Positions 43,382-53,136 of a stretch of 64,000 nucleotides of DNA are shown here, piece by piece. The notes under the pieces were generated by a model. It searched no databases. It saw nothing but the letters and a program-made list of their open reading frames with translations, and was not told the origin of the DNA. The stretch comes from Candidatus Cryosericum terrychapinii (lineage in GTDB: Bacteria > Caldisericota > Caldisericia > Cryosericales > Cryosericaceae). The stretch lies in the NCBI RefSeq assembly GCF_003570925.1, contig NZ_QXIS01000032.1:33021-97020 (forward strand). The letters run 5' to 3'. Made by a program: the position numbers and the translations under genes. Within the stretch, counting starts at the first letter, position 1. The number at the start of each line of letters is the position of its first letter.

Positions 43382-45904
43382 ATGAGCCGAAGACTGTTCG
43401 TTGCACTAGTCATCCTCACCATGTGTGTTCCGCTTTTCGGGCCGGCAGCCCAAGTCGATGCTGCGGCACCGTCGATTCCCGCGAAGGTCGAGGCACATTC
43501 GATAGGGTCGAGTGTTGTTGTGGACTGGGAGTACACGTACACTCCATCACCAATCGGCAGCCTCAAGTTCGAGGCACAGGAATACAAGGTGTCCGGGATG
43601 ATCCTCACGTGGGTACTCGTCGGGACGCTCACGTACCCGACCAAGTCGCTTACGCTTGACGGCCTGGCGGCTGGCCAGCACAAGTTCCGGGTAAGGGCTG
43701 TGGAGACGATCATCACTGTTCGCCCCTTCCCGCTGGGCCCCGTCACGACCGTTACTCCCAGTGCGTACTCCGCAGAGGTCTCGGCCTGGGTGCTGGCAGC
43801 GCCGACCAGTGCGACCTTGCAGCGTGCGGGCACCACCATGGGCATCAGAGTCCTGTGGGCCGGACTTGACCCTGCCGCCACGCACTACCAGGTCCTGAGG
43901 AGCGTCATTGCGCTCATGAAGGCGGCTGTCATCCACGAAGGCCCTCACACGGACAGTTCATGGGTGGATAATGATGTCGATCCCAACAAGAAGTACTACT
44001 ACTACGTACGCGCCGTGAAGGCAGGGACTGAGAGCACAGACAAAGACCTTTCGAGCCTGTCGTCGGCAGGATCGATCACGACGCCCCCCGAGGCACCCAC
44101 ACACCAGGTCGCGCACAGCTCGGGGCGCACCATTACCATCTCCTGGGTGCATTCCGGCAGCTGTACCCAGTTCCATGTGTGGTCCAAACCCGTGAGTGTG
44201 GTGGAACCGGTCATGCCGGCAATACTCCCGAGCACCCAGCGGTCCTACACCATCCCCAATGCCGACTATGGGAGGTGGATGGTCGACATGGCCGCGTGGG
44301 GTGACGGCGGATACAGTCCAGACACGCCTCAGCTGGACGTCTGGGTTCTCACCACCCCGTCTGCTCCCTTGGTAGTAGTGGGCAGCTCGAACACAGTGAA
44401 CCTCACCTGGGGTGCCCCTGATGCCAATGCGACGACCGTGCACATTCTGAGAAGTGTCTCGGCCGGCCCATTTGCCGACATCCATACAGTCGCTTCAAGC
44501 GTCACGTCGTACGCCGACACAACCTGCCTGCCCGGAACCACCTACGCATACAAGCTTCAGGCAGTGAGAGATGATGACGTGTCTGAGCTGTCACCAGCAT
44601 CGTCGTCCGTGACGACGCCGGTAGCTCTGGCGGCGCCTGCAACGCCGACCGGTCTCACCGCGGTGGCTCAGTCGCCGACTGCTGTGGGCCTGACCTGGAC
44701 AGACAACGCCAGCAACGAGGCCTCCTATCAGGTATACCGCAAGGATGGCGCAGCCGTATCATTCAACCAGGTGTCGCCTGACCTGGCCGCGGGTACGACG
44801 GCATGGCAGGATACCAGCGTCGTTGCCTCCTTCCTCTACACGTACACTGTCAAGGCGCGCAATGCAGCCGGAGACTCTGACGCGTCAAATGAGGCAGCTG
44901 TCACGACACCAGCTGCGCCAGTCCCCGTTCCGGTCGCGCCGACCGGCCTCACCGCCGCAGCCCAGTCTTCAACTGTTGTGAACCTGGCCTGGACGGATAA
45001 CGCCAACGACGAGACGTCCTACCGGGTCTTTCGCAGAGACGGGGGAGCAGTCACTGCCGTCCAGGTGTCCCTTGACCTTCCTGCGGGCACTGTGAGCTGG
45101 CAGGACAACGGACTAGCCGCGTCCTCTCTGTACACGTACAGCGTCAGGGCGCATAACGCAGCAGGGGACTCCGGAGCGTCAAACGAGGCGCAGGTGACGA
45201 CTCCTGCTGACCCGGTGGCAGCTCCGCTGCCGCCGACATCGCTGATGGGGGTAGCGGGAACGCCCAGATCGGTCGAAGTGAACTGGAACGACAACTCGTC
45301 CAATGAGGAAGGATTCCGGATCGAGCGCCATACCGCAACTGGAGCCTGGACACAGATCAAGACATTGGGAGCGGATGCCATCAAGTGGATGGACGAGACG
45401 GTCTCGCCAGCCACTGTCTACACTTACAGAGTCAAGGCATACAACGTCGGAGGCGACTCAGCCTGGTCGAACGAAGCATCAGTGACGACGCCTTCTGATG
45501 TGCAGACGGTCGTCATCAAGCTGATCATCGACAAGAAGAACTACACGATCAATGGCATTGCGATGACGATGGACGTGGCACCCGTCATCCTGGAGAGCAG
45601 AACACTGGGCCCTGTGCGCTACATCGCCGAAGCGCTTGGCGCGGACGTCGCCTGGGACCCGGTGGCGCACAAGGTCACCCTGACCCGGGGCAGCGAGGTC
45701 ATCGAGCTTTGGATCGGCAAGAACACGGCGCGTGTGGGTGGTGCCTACGTGCTCATCGATCCCGAGAACCCCGACGTCAAGCCCGTCATCCTTCCACCCG
45801 GCCGTACGATGCTGCCCTTCCGGTTCATCGCCGAGCAGCTCGGCGCCAGTGTTGGATGGGATCCCGTGAAACGTGAGGTGACCATCACCTACCCGGCTCC
45901 CTGA
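43382..45904 (+). CDS. Secreted FN3-repeat protein with stalk domain
   Basis: An 840-residue exported protein. Residues 1-28 are a signal peptide. About six fibronectin type III domains follow; the last three (from about residue 415) are close copies, each with a WTDNA(S/N)(N/D)E(A/T)SY core and an AYNVGGDSAWSNEASVTTP-like end. The final 125 residues are two stalk repeats of the copper-amine-oxidase N-terminal type (SRTLGPVRYIAEALGADVAW and GRTMLPFRFIAEQLGASVGW), as in the NHL protein at 18196. It is probably displayed on the cell surface. AGGAGG precedes the ATG; a hairpin terminator follows. Confidence 0.9.
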   Translation: MSRRLFVALVILTMCVPLFGPAAQVDAAAPSIPAKVEAHSIGSSVVVDWEYTYTPSPIGSLKFEAQEYKVSGMILTWVLVGTLTYPTKSLTLDGLAAGQHKFRVRAVETIITVRPFPLGPVTTVTPSAYSAEVSAWVLAAPTSATLQRAGTTMGIRVLWAGLDPAATHYQVLRSVIALMKAAVIHEGPHTDSSWVDNDVDPNKKYYYYVRAVKAGTESTDKDLSSLSSAGSITTPPEAPTHQVAHSSGRTITISWVHSGSCTQFHVWSKPVSVVEPVMPAILPSTQRSYTIPNADYGRWMVDMAAWGDGGYSPDTPQLDVWVLTTPSAPLVVVGSSNTVNLTWGAPDANATTVHILRSVSAGPFADIHTVASSVTSYADTTCLPGTTYAYKLQAVRDDDVSELSPASSSVTTPVALAAPATPTGLTAVAQSPTAVGLTWTDNASNEASYQVYRKDGAAVSFNQVSPDLAAGTTAWQDTSVVASFLYTYTVKARNAAGDSDASNEAAVTTPAAPVPVPVAPTGLTAAAQSSTVVNLAWTDNANDETSYRVFRRDGGAVTAVQVSLDLPAGTVSWQDNGLAASSLYTYSVRAHNAAGDSGASNEAQVTTPADPVAAPLPPTSLMGVAGTPRSVEVNWNDNSSNEEGFRIERHTATGAWTQIKTLGADAIKWMDETVSPATVYTYRVKAYNVGGDSAWSNEASVTTPSDVQTVVIKLIIDKKNYTINGIAMTMDVAPVILESRTLGPVRYIAEALGADVAWDPVAHKVTLTRGSEVIELWIGKNTARVGGAYVLIDPENPDVKPVILPPGRTMLPFRFIAEQLGASVGWDPVKREVTITYPAP

Positions 45905-45929
45905 AGAACCACAGATCAAGTGCATCATG

Positions 45930-45965
45930 GCACAGGTCCCTTCGCAAGGAGGGGCCTGTGCGTTT
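45930..45965 (+). terminator. Hairpin terminator after the FN3 protein gene
   Basis: GCACAGGTCCC and GGGGCCTGTGC pair at ten of eleven positions around a ten-base loop and are followed by GTTT. The remaining gap to 46121 shows no gene. Confidence 0.65.
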
Positions 45966-46121
45966 GGCAAAGTGTGCAGCATGATCCAGTTTCATCTCGA
46001 CGTTCACCTCAAAGGTTGATCAGCGCAGGTCTGAACCTCAGGACGGAACGGGATGCCTTGCGTTGGACACGCCCCGTGACTTGACGTAAAGTAATGCCAG
46101 GTAACGTCTGGAGAGGTGTGC

Positions 46122-47417
46122 ATGAGGGACCGTCGATACGGCAGGTGGGCTACACTGGCAGTGCTGCTCTGCTTTGCGCTGCTGCACCAGGCAGACCGCC
46201 TCATCATTGGTCCCCTGACGAGTTCGATCATGGATTCCTTTCACATCAACGAAGCACAGATGGGCACAGTGCTTTCAGGAGCGCTCGTGACCGGTGGCTT
46301 GCTGTTCCCTCTATGGGGTTACCTCTTTGACCGGTTCTCGCGTGCGCGGCTCCTGGCGATTGCCGCGGCCGTATGGGGGGCCACGACGTGGTTGTCGGCT
46401 CTGGCCCCCACCTTCGGTTGGTTCGTCGCCTCGCGGGCTGCGACCGGCATCGACGACGCCAGTGTCCCAGGAGCGTACAGCCTGCTCGCGGACACGTTTG
46501 AACCCCGCTTGCGCAGCAAGGTGTACGCCGTCCTGAAGATGTCGATCCCAGTGGGGTACGTGGTGGGAGCCGCGCTGGCGACGTTTCTGGCGCCTCGCAT
46601 CGGGTGGCGCCGCGTCTTCGTGGCGACAGGAGCTGCGGGTATGCTTGTCGCCGCATTGGTGGCGCTGTTCGTGAGGGAAGTGCCACGAGGAGCGACGGAA
46701 CCGGAGCTGGTGGGTGCGTCCGGGGCATCGCCGACGTTCCGCTGGCCTGTCGCGCGCCGTCTCCTGAAGCGAAGGACCCTTGTGGCATTGTATGCGCAGG
46801 GGTTTCTCGCGGTTATCCCCATCAATGTCGTGACCTTCTGGATGTACCGGTACCTGGAGACCGAGCGGGGGTATTCAGGGCAGGCTTCTCTCTCGGTTGC
46901 CGTTGTTACCGTCGCAGGACTCGCGTTGGGTCTTCCACTTGGTGGAGCCCTGGGCGACAAGCTGTTCAGGACGACTCTCAGGGGTCGCCTTCTAGCCGTG
47001 GCCGCGACTATACCTGGTTCATTTGTTCTTTGCGCCGCTCTCCTGGTCCCAGTGACGCAGCCTGTCACGTTCGCCCTTCTCGCGATGACTGGATCTTTCC
47101 TGACGGGGTTCGCTGCTCCCAACATCGTGGCCACCATCAGCGACGTCAGCCCACCAGAAGTCCGTAGTACCGCGCTTGCCATGCAGAGCCTCGTGGAGAC
47201 CACCGGAGCGGCGCTTGCCCCGCTGCTGACAGGCATTGTGGCGTTGAGGATCAGTCTGGGGACTGCCTTCCTCGTGCTGATAGCGGGGGCGTCAGTGCTG
47301 TGGATCCCCTGCTACCTGATGGCGCTCAGGAGCGTAGCCGGTGACATCAAGCAGACGCGCGCGGAACTGCGCGGGCGGGCTTCCACGTCTGTTGACGTGC
47401 AGATGTCAATTCGATAG
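46122..47417 (+). CDS. MFS transporter
   Basis: A 431-residue protein with 12 predicted membrane helices. The first loop G-Y-L-F-D-R-F-S-R-A-R is the family signature and the second half has GGALGDKLFRTTLRGR. The sequence VASRAATGIDDASVPGAYSLLAD resembles the spinster/sugar-phosphate type of MFS protein. The substrate is unknown. GGAGAGG lies five bases before the ATG at 46122; a GTG six bases earlier is less likely. DUF4282 follows 40 bases later. Confidence 0.88.
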   Translation: MRDRRYGRWATLAVLLCFALLHQADRLIIGPLTSSIMDSFHINEAQMGTVLSGALVTGGLLFPLWGYLFDRFSRARLLAIAAAVWGATTWLSALAPTFGWFVASRAATGIDDASVPGAYSLLADTFEPRLRSKVYAVLKMSIPVGYVVGAALATFLAPRIGWRRVFVATGAAGMLVAALVALFVREVPRGATEPELVGASGASPTFRWPVARRLLKRRTLVALYAQGFLAVIPINVVTFWMYRYLETERGYSGQASLSVAVVTVAGLALGLPLGGALGDKLFRTTLRGRLLAVAATIPGSFVLCAALLVPVTQPVTFALLAMTGSFLTGFAAPNIVATISDVSPPEVRSTALAMQSLVETTGAALAPLLTGIVALRISLGTAFLVLIAGASVLWIPCYLMALRSVAGDIKQTRAELRGRASTSVDVQMSIR

Positions 47418-47457
47418 CATGTGTCCAGTTGAAGGATCTCATACAGAGGAGGAACGC

Positions 47458-47841
47458 ATGGATAATCCGAACGGACCGTACACTCAGGAACCGGCACCAG
47501 CACCAGTACAGGGGGGTGGACAGCCTCAACCGCAGTATCAGTACCAGCCGCCGACCGTGCAGCAGGTGTCCAGTCAGTCGTGGTGGGGAGGCTTCATCAA
47601 CTTCAAGACGCTGGTGATGTTCTCTGTCATCAAGTGGCTCTACATCCTGGGAGCGGTTGTCATAACACTGGCAGGACTGACATCGATGTTCAGCAGGGTG
47701 TTTCGTCTTTTCGGAGGTTTCTGGGCCGGCCTGGCGATCCTGATTCTGGGAAACCTGTCTTGGCGTCTGACCTGTGAGACCATCATAGTACTGTTCCGCA
47801 TTGCTCAGGGGGTCACGAGCATCGACTCGAAGACGCACTAG
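47458..47841 (+). CDS. DUF4282 membrane protein
   Basis: A 127-residue protein. The first 40 residues are Pro/Gln-rich and disordered (PAPAPVQGGGQPQPQYQYQ), followed by two membrane helices and the DUF4282 pattern (FINFKTLVMFSVIKWLYILGAV and a terminal RLTCETIIVLFRIAQ). The family has no established function. GAGGAGG lies upstream of the ATG. Confidence 0.82.
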   Translation: MDNPNGPYTQEPAPAPVQGGGQPQPQYQYQPPTVQQVSSQSWWGGFINFKTLVMFSVIKWLYILGAVVITLAGLTSMFSRVFRLFGGFWAGLAILILGNLSWRLTCETIIVLFRIAQGVTSIDSKTH

Positions 47842-47892
47842 ATCGGAACGGACATAGTCAGGGCTGTCTGCGGAATCTCGCGGGAAATCCCC

Positions 47893-48546
47893 CTACAGCC
47901 AGGGGTTGGCGCCCATCTCGGCGGCGATGGTCGTCGGTTCTCCATGACCCGGGAAGATCCGGGTTGCAGGCGGCAGGGACATCAGAGTGGCACGGATGCC
48001 TGCCAGCAGCTGCTCGAACTCCTTCTGGCTGGGCGTACGCCCAACGCTGCCCGCAAAGAGCGTATCGCCGACGAACGCATGGTCTCCTGTGATAAGCACG
48101 CTGCTGGCCGGCGTATGTCCATGTATGGTTGCAACGTGGTACGTGATGAGTCCAAGGGGTAGTTCCTGACCGGTGGTCAGCGGAGATGGCTCCGCATGCA
48201 TGGCGAACATCGAGCCCATCTGCGCGGCGTAGTTCGCTATCGGATCTCTGGCGAGTTCAACCTCGCGCGGGTCCATGAGTAGCGTCGCATCGGGAAAACG
48301 CCTCATCGCCGTGTCGACGCCTGAAATATGGTCGAAGTGCCCATGAGTGCATACGATCCACCGGAGGCGGGCATTGGCGCTCTCGATGACGGTAGCCACT
48401 TCCTCAAGCTCGCGGTTCCAGACCATGCCGGGGTCCACCAGCATGAGTTCCGTCCCTGACTGCACCAGATAGCAATTGGTCAGCAGGGGGCCGACCAGCA
48501 TCCGCGTGACCGTGGCTCCCGCCATCGTCTCATGAAACTGTTCCAT
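47893..48546 (-). CDS. Metallo-beta-lactamase-fold hydrolase (glyoxalase II-like)
   Basis: A 217-residue hydrolase with the metal motif CTHGHFDHISG (H-x-H-x-D-H), further ligands in IHGHTPASSVL and GDTLFAGSVGRT, and the final FPGHGEPTTI. This is the short hydroxyacylglutathione-hydrolase-like group (YcbL type); the natural thioester substrate is uncertain. GGGGAGG lies upstream of the ATG at 48546; the open frame continues to 48603 without a good site. Confidence 0.9.
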   Translation of the reverse strand: MEQFHETMAGATVTRMLVGPLLTNCYLVQSGTELMLVDPGMVWNRELEEVATVIESANARLRWIVCTHGHFDHISGVDTAMRRFPDATLLMDPREVELARDPIANYAAQMGSMFAMHAEPSPLTTGQELPLGLITYHVATIHGHTPASSVLITGDHAFVGDTLFAGSVGRTPSQKEFEQLLAGIRATLMSLPPATRIFPGHGEPTTIAAEMGANPWL

Positions 48547-48764
48547 CAGAGCCTCCCCGTACTGTAAGGAAAGTATATCCAAACCAGACCTTATGCGAAC
48601 CACAGGGTCGCAGGCTCGCCAGAAAGGGAAACTTGACTGTCTGGTTTTGATGGCCGATGTCTATTGTGGTCCTAGAGCGGCTTCTGGCCTGGAAGCAATC
48701 AGTTCTGTGCTTCATGAGTTGAAGGAACGATTCACGTGTGTGTTGGATAAGTCACTATGTATGC

Positions 48765-48793
48765 ATGACATAGCCATACTGGACATATACTAT
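48765..48793 (+). promoter_or_regulatory. Candidate promoter of the ferredoxin-AOR operon
   Basis: ATGACA (48765-48770) and TACTAT (48788-48793) are 17 bases apart; an overlapping TATACT gives a 15-base spacer. Transcription starting near 48800 would exclude the ATG at 48792 and supports the start at 48849. Confidence 0.4.
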
Positions 48794-48848
48794 GAATGAT
48801 CAGGCGGATGCAGCCACCAACAACGCAGCAGTGCAAGGAGAAGAATAC

Positions 48849-49271
48849 ATGAGACTATCCGTCGTTGACGCGGAACGCTGTACAGGCTGCCAGATATGCA
48901 TGTTTGCGTGCACTCGCCGGCTGGGCTATGCGGGAATGGGCAAGACGGCAATCCACGTCAAGTCCGTGGGTGGCATGGAACACGGTCTTTCAGTGGTCGT
49001 TTGTCGAGCATGCCAGGACCCCCCGTGCGCCAAGGTGTGCCCGGAGGACGCATTGGTCCTGCGCAAGGGCGGAGGAGTCCTTCTGAACCCCTCGAAGTGC
49101 ATCGGCTGTGGACTCTGCCAGCAAGCGTGCATCGTCAGCGCCATTTTCTGGGACAAGGAAGCAGAAAAACCGATTATCTGCATGCACTGCGGCTACTGTG
49201 CCAAGTACTGCCCGCATGGCGTGCTGGCGCTCGAGGAACGCCGCGAGGAGGTCCCCGATGCTGTCAAATGA
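48849..49271 (+). CDS. Four-cluster ferredoxin, partner of aldehyde ferredoxin oxidoreductase
   Basis: A 140-residue polyferredoxin of the HycB/DmsB type with four sets of cysteines: CTGCQICMFAC, CRACQDPPCAKVCP, CIGCGLCQQACIV and CMHCGYCAKYCP. It would pass electrons from the tungsten enzyme to other carriers. The start at 48849 has AAGGAG eight bases upstream; an earlier in-frame ATG at 48792 lies in the presumed promoter. The gene overlaps the AOR start by 14 bases, showing translational coupling. Confidence 0.92.
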   Translation: MRLSVVDAERCTGCQICMFACTRRLGYAGMGKTAIHVKSVGGMEHGLSVVVCRACQDPPCAKVCPEDALVLRKGGGVLLNPSKCIGCGLCQQACIVSAIFWDKEAEKPIICMHCGYCAKYCPHGVLALEERREEVPDAVK

Positions 49272-51024
49272 TCCGCTTGCCAACGTCCTGTACGTCGACC
49301 TGAGCAAGAAGCATTCATGGGTCGAGCGTCGCGAGGACCTGTTTGGCAAGTATTTCGGAGGGGCGGGGGTCGCTATCCAGCTTCTAACCGAGAACTGCCC
49401 CGCGGGCATCGATCCGCTGGCCCCCGAGGCGCCTATCGTGCTTGCGACTGGACCTCTGGATGGACTCTTCCCTCTCGGGTCCAAGACCGTGGCGATGTTC
49501 AAGTCACCACATACGGGTAACTTGGGCGAATCGCACGCGGGCGGCCGTAGTGCAGTCGCCATCCGCATGTCGGGGATCGGCGCAATCGTCATTACCGGTG
49601 CCAACACCAATCCGGGGTACCTCAGCATCGAGGAAGGCAAGGCATATTTCCGCGATGCCACCACGTTGTGGGGCATGAGTTCCAGCGTGACAGCCGGCCG
49701 CATCGTACGGCAGAACGAGAGCTCGGCGGGTCTGCGCAGCATCATGCGCATCGGTCGTGCAGGAGAGAACCTGGTGACCTACGCCGACGTCAGTACGGAG
49801 ACCTACAGGCACTTCGGGCGGCTCGGCATGGGGGCGGTCTTTGGCAGCAAGAAGCTCAAGGCCGTCGTAGTGTCGGGTAATCGGACGCTCGAAGTCGCGG
49901 ACAAGGTCGCGTACCAGGCACTCTACGACGAGATCAACACCGCGGCGGTCAGCAGCCCCGTCATGAAGAAGTACCACGATCTGGGAACAGCGGAAAACGT
50001 CCAGCCCCTGTCTGCGCTCGGCGGGCTCCCGACACGCAACGTGCAAGCGGGACACTTCGAGTCTGCTGAAGCTATCTCGGGGGAGCATTACGCTGAGCAT
50101 TACCTCGGGCGTCGCCTCGCCTGCTCGCATTGCCCTGTCGCGTGTATTCACATCGCAGCGCTGCGCGAACCCTATCAGGATGAGGCGTACTACTACAAGA
50201 CGACGATGATCTCCTATGACTATGAGCCCATCTATGCGCTCGGCTCGATGCTTGGCCTCAGCAATCCTGAACAGGTGCTGAGCCTCATGAACAAGGTAGA
50301 AGTCCTGGGACTAGACGCCATGAGCTCCGGCGTGTGCCTGGCCTGGGCGACCGAAGCAATGGAAAAGGGATTGGTCACCGAACAGGACACGGGTGGCCTG
50401 AAGCTCGAGTTTGGCAAGGCTGATGGGTATGTTGCAGGTGTCGAGGCTATCACGAGCCGGTCCAACGAGTTCTGGAGGACACTGGGCCGCGGCGTGGACG
50501 CAGCGGCAACCCGTTATGGCGGCGTCGACTTTGCCATGGCGTTTGGTGGCAACGAGATGCCCGGGTACCACACGGGCCCGGCCGGCTACCTCGGGTTCAT
50601 GCTGGGAGCACGTCACAGCCATCTGGATAACGCCGGTTATGCCATCGACCAGAAGGAACTGACCAAGGGGCTCATTCCGGCCGAGCAGCTTGCCCAGAAG
50701 CTCATGGACGAGGAGCGCTGGCGCCAGGTGCTCAGTTCGCTCACGGTGTGTTTCTTCGCCCGTGGCATCTACACGCCGGAGTTGACACTGCGGGCGCTTG
50801 CCGCCGCGGGCTACAATCTGACGGCGGAACAGCTGGCAGCAACCGCAGACGATATCTATCGGGCGAAATTCGCATTCAAGTTAGCCAACGGCTTTGACTT
50901 CAACAAGTTGACTATCCCGCACCGGGTATTTGAGACACCGGCGGTCGTAAGCGGGTTCGACGAGGAGTATATGCGGCGCGCGATCGCGTTTGCCGCGGGT
51001 CAGCTGGCCAGTCCGCGCGGATAG
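49258..51024 (+). CDS. Aldehyde ferredoxin oxidoreductase (tungsten enzyme)
   Basis: A 588-residue AOR-family enzyme. The N-terminal domain has KYFGGAGVAIQLL, ATGPLDG and SHAGGRSAVAIRMSG; the [4Fe-4S] ligands are CSHCPVAC plus the later cysteine in SSLTVCFFA; the pterin-binding GLDAMSSGVCLAW is present. The enzyme oxidises aldehydes to acids with a bis-pterin tungsten cofactor and reduces ferredoxin. Standard AORs are about 600-620 residues, so this is complete. Several paralogous families exist and the aldehyde cannot be named. GAGGAGG precedes the ATG, which overlaps the ferredoxin gene. The tup-moa operon in this window could provide its cofactor. Confidence 0.93.
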   Translation: MLSNDPLANVLYVDLSKKHSWVERREDLFGKYFGGAGVAIQLLTENCPAGIDPLAPEAPIVLATGPLDGLFPLGSKTVAMFKSPHTGNLGESHAGGRSAVAIRMSGIGAIVITGANTNPGYLSIEEGKAYFRDATTLWGMSSSVTAGRIVRQNESSAGLRSIMRIGRAGENLVTYADVSTETYRHFGRLGMGAVFGSKKLKAVVVSGNRTLEVADKVAYQALYDEINTAAVSSPVMKKYHDLGTAENVQPLSALGGLPTRNVQAGHFESAEAISGEHYAEHYLGRRLACSHCPVACIHIAALREPYQDEAYYYKTTMISYDYEPIYALGSMLGLSNPEQVLSLMNKVEVLGLDAMSSGVCLAWATEAMEKGLVTEQDTGGLKLEFGKADGYVAGVEAITSRSNEFWRTLGRGVDAAATRYGGVDFAMAFGGNEMPGYHTGPAGYLGFMLGARHSHLDNAGYAIDQKELTKGLIPAEQLAQKLMDEERWRQVLSSLTVCFFARGIYTPELTLRALAAAGYNLTAEQLAATADDIYRAKFAFKLANGFDFNKLTIPHRVFETPAVVSGFDEEYMRRAIAFAAGQLASPRG

Positions 51025-51054
51025 TCGCGGCAGAGCGGCACAGGAGGACCAAGT

Positions 51055-51954
51055 ATGACAGACAAGAGCAGGGAACCTATGAGCAGCAGCGCCGAGGACC
51101 GCAAGGACCGGAGGCAACGGGAACGCCTCGCGGAGCTGACACGTTCGTTCAAGAAGGACCCCAAGGACTTTGTTCAGAAAGTGGAGCAGGCGTGTCCGGC
51201 GGGCACGCCGCCTGCGACTGCATTGCTGGACGCTGCGGTGGTTCTTGCGGAGCAGGACGAGTTCAAACCCGCGCTGGCCCTGCTGGACAGAACGGTCGTA
51301 CTGTACGAGGCCAAGCATGACAATGCCGGCCTGGCCCACGTCTATGTCAATATGGGTCCCCTGTACGGCATGCTCGACGAGCTGGAGAAGGGCATCAGCT
51401 TCTCGCTGAAGGCCGAAGCCCTGGCCAAGGACCTGCCGGCCGATCCTGAGCTCACGCTGCATTACGCGAGTGACCTCGGTGGCATGTATACGGAGATGGA
51501 GGAGTGGGACAAGGCGATGCACTACTTCCAGACCGCCTGCGATGCATCGAAGGGTATGGGCAACAAGGATCTCGAAACCGACGCTCTTCTCATCATGAGC
51601 CAGGTGGCCGTCGCCCAGGGAGACGCAGCCAAGGCACGTGAGCTGGCGGAAAAGGGCGGCGCTCTTGGCAAGGCTCTGCACGATAAGCTCTTTCAGGCGC
51701 GTGCACTGCAGACGATCGGGGATGCGAGTGCACTCGACGGGAATCATGAGCAGGCTGTCGTCCTGTTCCAGCAGGCGCTGGACCTCGAAGCCGACCAGCC
51801 CGATCTCGATCTTCGACAGCAGTTGTTCTGGGAGATGAGCGAGTCGTACGAGGAAGCGGGAAACAAGGAGCTGGCAGAGGACTATCGCAGTCGCGCTGCC
51901 GACCTCGGCGAAACCGACGAGGATATGGACGAGCCGGACGACTCAGCCGGCTGA
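51055..51954 (+). CDS. Tetratricopeptide-repeat protein
   Basis: A 299-residue cytoplasmic protein with a charged N-terminus (residues 1-40) and about six TPR helices pairs from residue 45 to 280 (for example AHVYVNMGPLYGMLDELEKGISFSLKAEALAKD and GGMYTEMEEWDKAMHYFQTA). The C-terminus is very acidic (DEDMDEPDDSAG). TPR proteins mediate protein contacts; a partner is not evident. It starts 30 bases after the AOR with AGGAGG and may help its assembly, which is only a guess. Confidence 0.85.
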   Translation: MTDKSREPMSSSAEDRKDRRQRERLAELTRSFKKDPKDFVQKVEQACPAGTPPATALLDAAVVLAEQDEFKPALALLDRTVVLYEAKHDNAGLAHVYVNMGPLYGMLDELEKGISFSLKAEALAKDLPADPELTLHYASDLGGMYTEMEEWDKAMHYFQTACDASKGMGNKDLETDALLIMSQVAVAQGDAAKARELAEKGGALGKALHDKLFQARALQTIGDASALDGNHEQAVVLFQQALDLEADQPDLDLRQQLFWEMSESYEEAGNKELAEDYRSRAADLGETDEDMDEPDDSAG

Positions 51955-52015
51955 TCGTGTATTGGATGCACATGTGCCGCATTGTCAGGAACGACCTGCG
52001 GATAAGGAGGATGGT

Positions 52016-53038
52016 ATGTTGTACGAACGTGAGTTGAAGGAGACGGCCAGAGCTCTGGTGGCACCGCGCAAGGGGATCCTGGCGGCCGACGAGAGTGTTG
52101 GAACAATCGGCAAGAGATTTGCAAAACTGGGTGTGCCGTCGACGGCCGAGACGCATCGCGTTTATCGGGACATGCTGTTTACGACGCCTGGTGTCGAGGA
52201 ATTCATCTCAGGCATCATCCTGTATGACGAAACGATTCGCCAGGAGTCCCTCGGCGGAACGCTGTTCCCCAGGCTGCTGGCCGAGAAGGCTGTTATCCCC
52301 GGCATCAAGGTCGATACGGGAGCGGTTGAGCTAGCGCTTCACCCCGGTGAGAAGGTCACACAGGGACTGGATGGCCTTCGCGAACGGCTGGCCGAGTATC
52401 GGTCGCTGGGCGCACGGTTCACCAAGTGGCGTGCCGTCATCACCATTGGGGCGGGTATTCCCAGCAAGGCATGCGTCAGTGCCAACGCCCAGGCCCTTGC
52501 GCGCTATGCGGCCCTGGCACAGGAAGCTGGACTTGTCCCAATCGTCGAACCCGAGGTCCTCATGGACGGCGATCATGATCAGGAGCGGTGTGAGCTCGTC
52601 ACCTTGGGCGTCTTGAGGTCGGTCTTCAACGAGCTTGCCCGGCAAGGGGTCCTGCTCGAGGGTATGCTGCTCAAGCCGAGTATGACGATCTCTGGCAAGT
52701 CCTGCCCCCGCCAGGCAGGGGTCCAGGATGTGGCCGAGGCGACCGTAAGCACACTGCGCCGTACCGTCCCTGCCGCCGTTCCGGGAATCGTCTTCCTTTC
52801 GGGTGGGCAGTCGTCCGAACTGGCGACCGCCCATCTCAATGCGATGAACAAGCTGGGACCGCATCCGTGGGAACTGAGCTACTCGTACGGACGGGCATTG
52901 CAGGAGCCGGCACTTACCATCTGGCACGGTGAGCAGGCAAACGTCGCGGCGGCGCAGGCGGCGTTCTATCATCGAGGCAAGTGCAACAGCGCGGCCCGGA
53001 CCGGTTCGTACACGCCCGAGCTCGAGCGCCAGCAGTAG
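52016..53038 (+). CDS. Class I fructose-bisphosphate aldolase
   Basis: A 340-residue aldolase of the eukaryote-like class I type. Signature elements are GILAADESVGTIGKRF, the KWRAVITIG segment with a conserved lysine, PIVEPEVLMDGDHD and the Schiff-base lysine in EGMLLKPSMTISG, then FLSGGQSSELATAHLNAMN and the C-terminal tail. It splits fructose 1,6-bisphosphate reversibly into two triose phosphates. AAGGAGG lies five bases before the ATG. It is the last gene of the ferredoxin-AOR unit and is followed by a terminator. Confidence 0.96.
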   Translation: MLYERELKETARALVAPRKGILAADESVGTIGKRFAKLGVPSTAETHRVYRDMLFTTPGVEEFISGIILYDETIRQESLGGTLFPRLLAEKAVIPGIKVDTGAVELALHPGEKVTQGLDGLRERLAEYRSLGARFTKWRAVITIGAGIPSKACVSANAQALARYAALAQEAGLVPIVEPEVLMDGDHDQERCELVTLGVLRSVFNELARQGVLLEGMLLKPSMTISGKSCPRQAGVQDVAEATVSTLRRTVPAAVPGIVFLSGGQSSELATAHLNAMNKLGPHPWELSYSYGRALQEPALTIWHGEQANVAAAQAAFYHRGKCNSAARTGSYTPELERQQ

Positions 53039-53076
53039 CGGGCTGCTCTCGTGGGGTCGGAACCCCCAAAACGACG

Positions 53077-53108
53077 TTCCGGGCAATGGGGATACCCATT
53101 GCCCGGAA
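53077..53108. terminator. Bidirectional terminator between fba and livF
   Basis: TTCCGGGCAATGGG and CCCATTGCCCGGAA form a perfect 14-bp stem around GATA, in the gap between the convergent aldolase and livF genes. Confidence 0.75.
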
Positions 53109-53136
53109 ACGCTGAGAAGGAGGAACGGCGGGGAGG

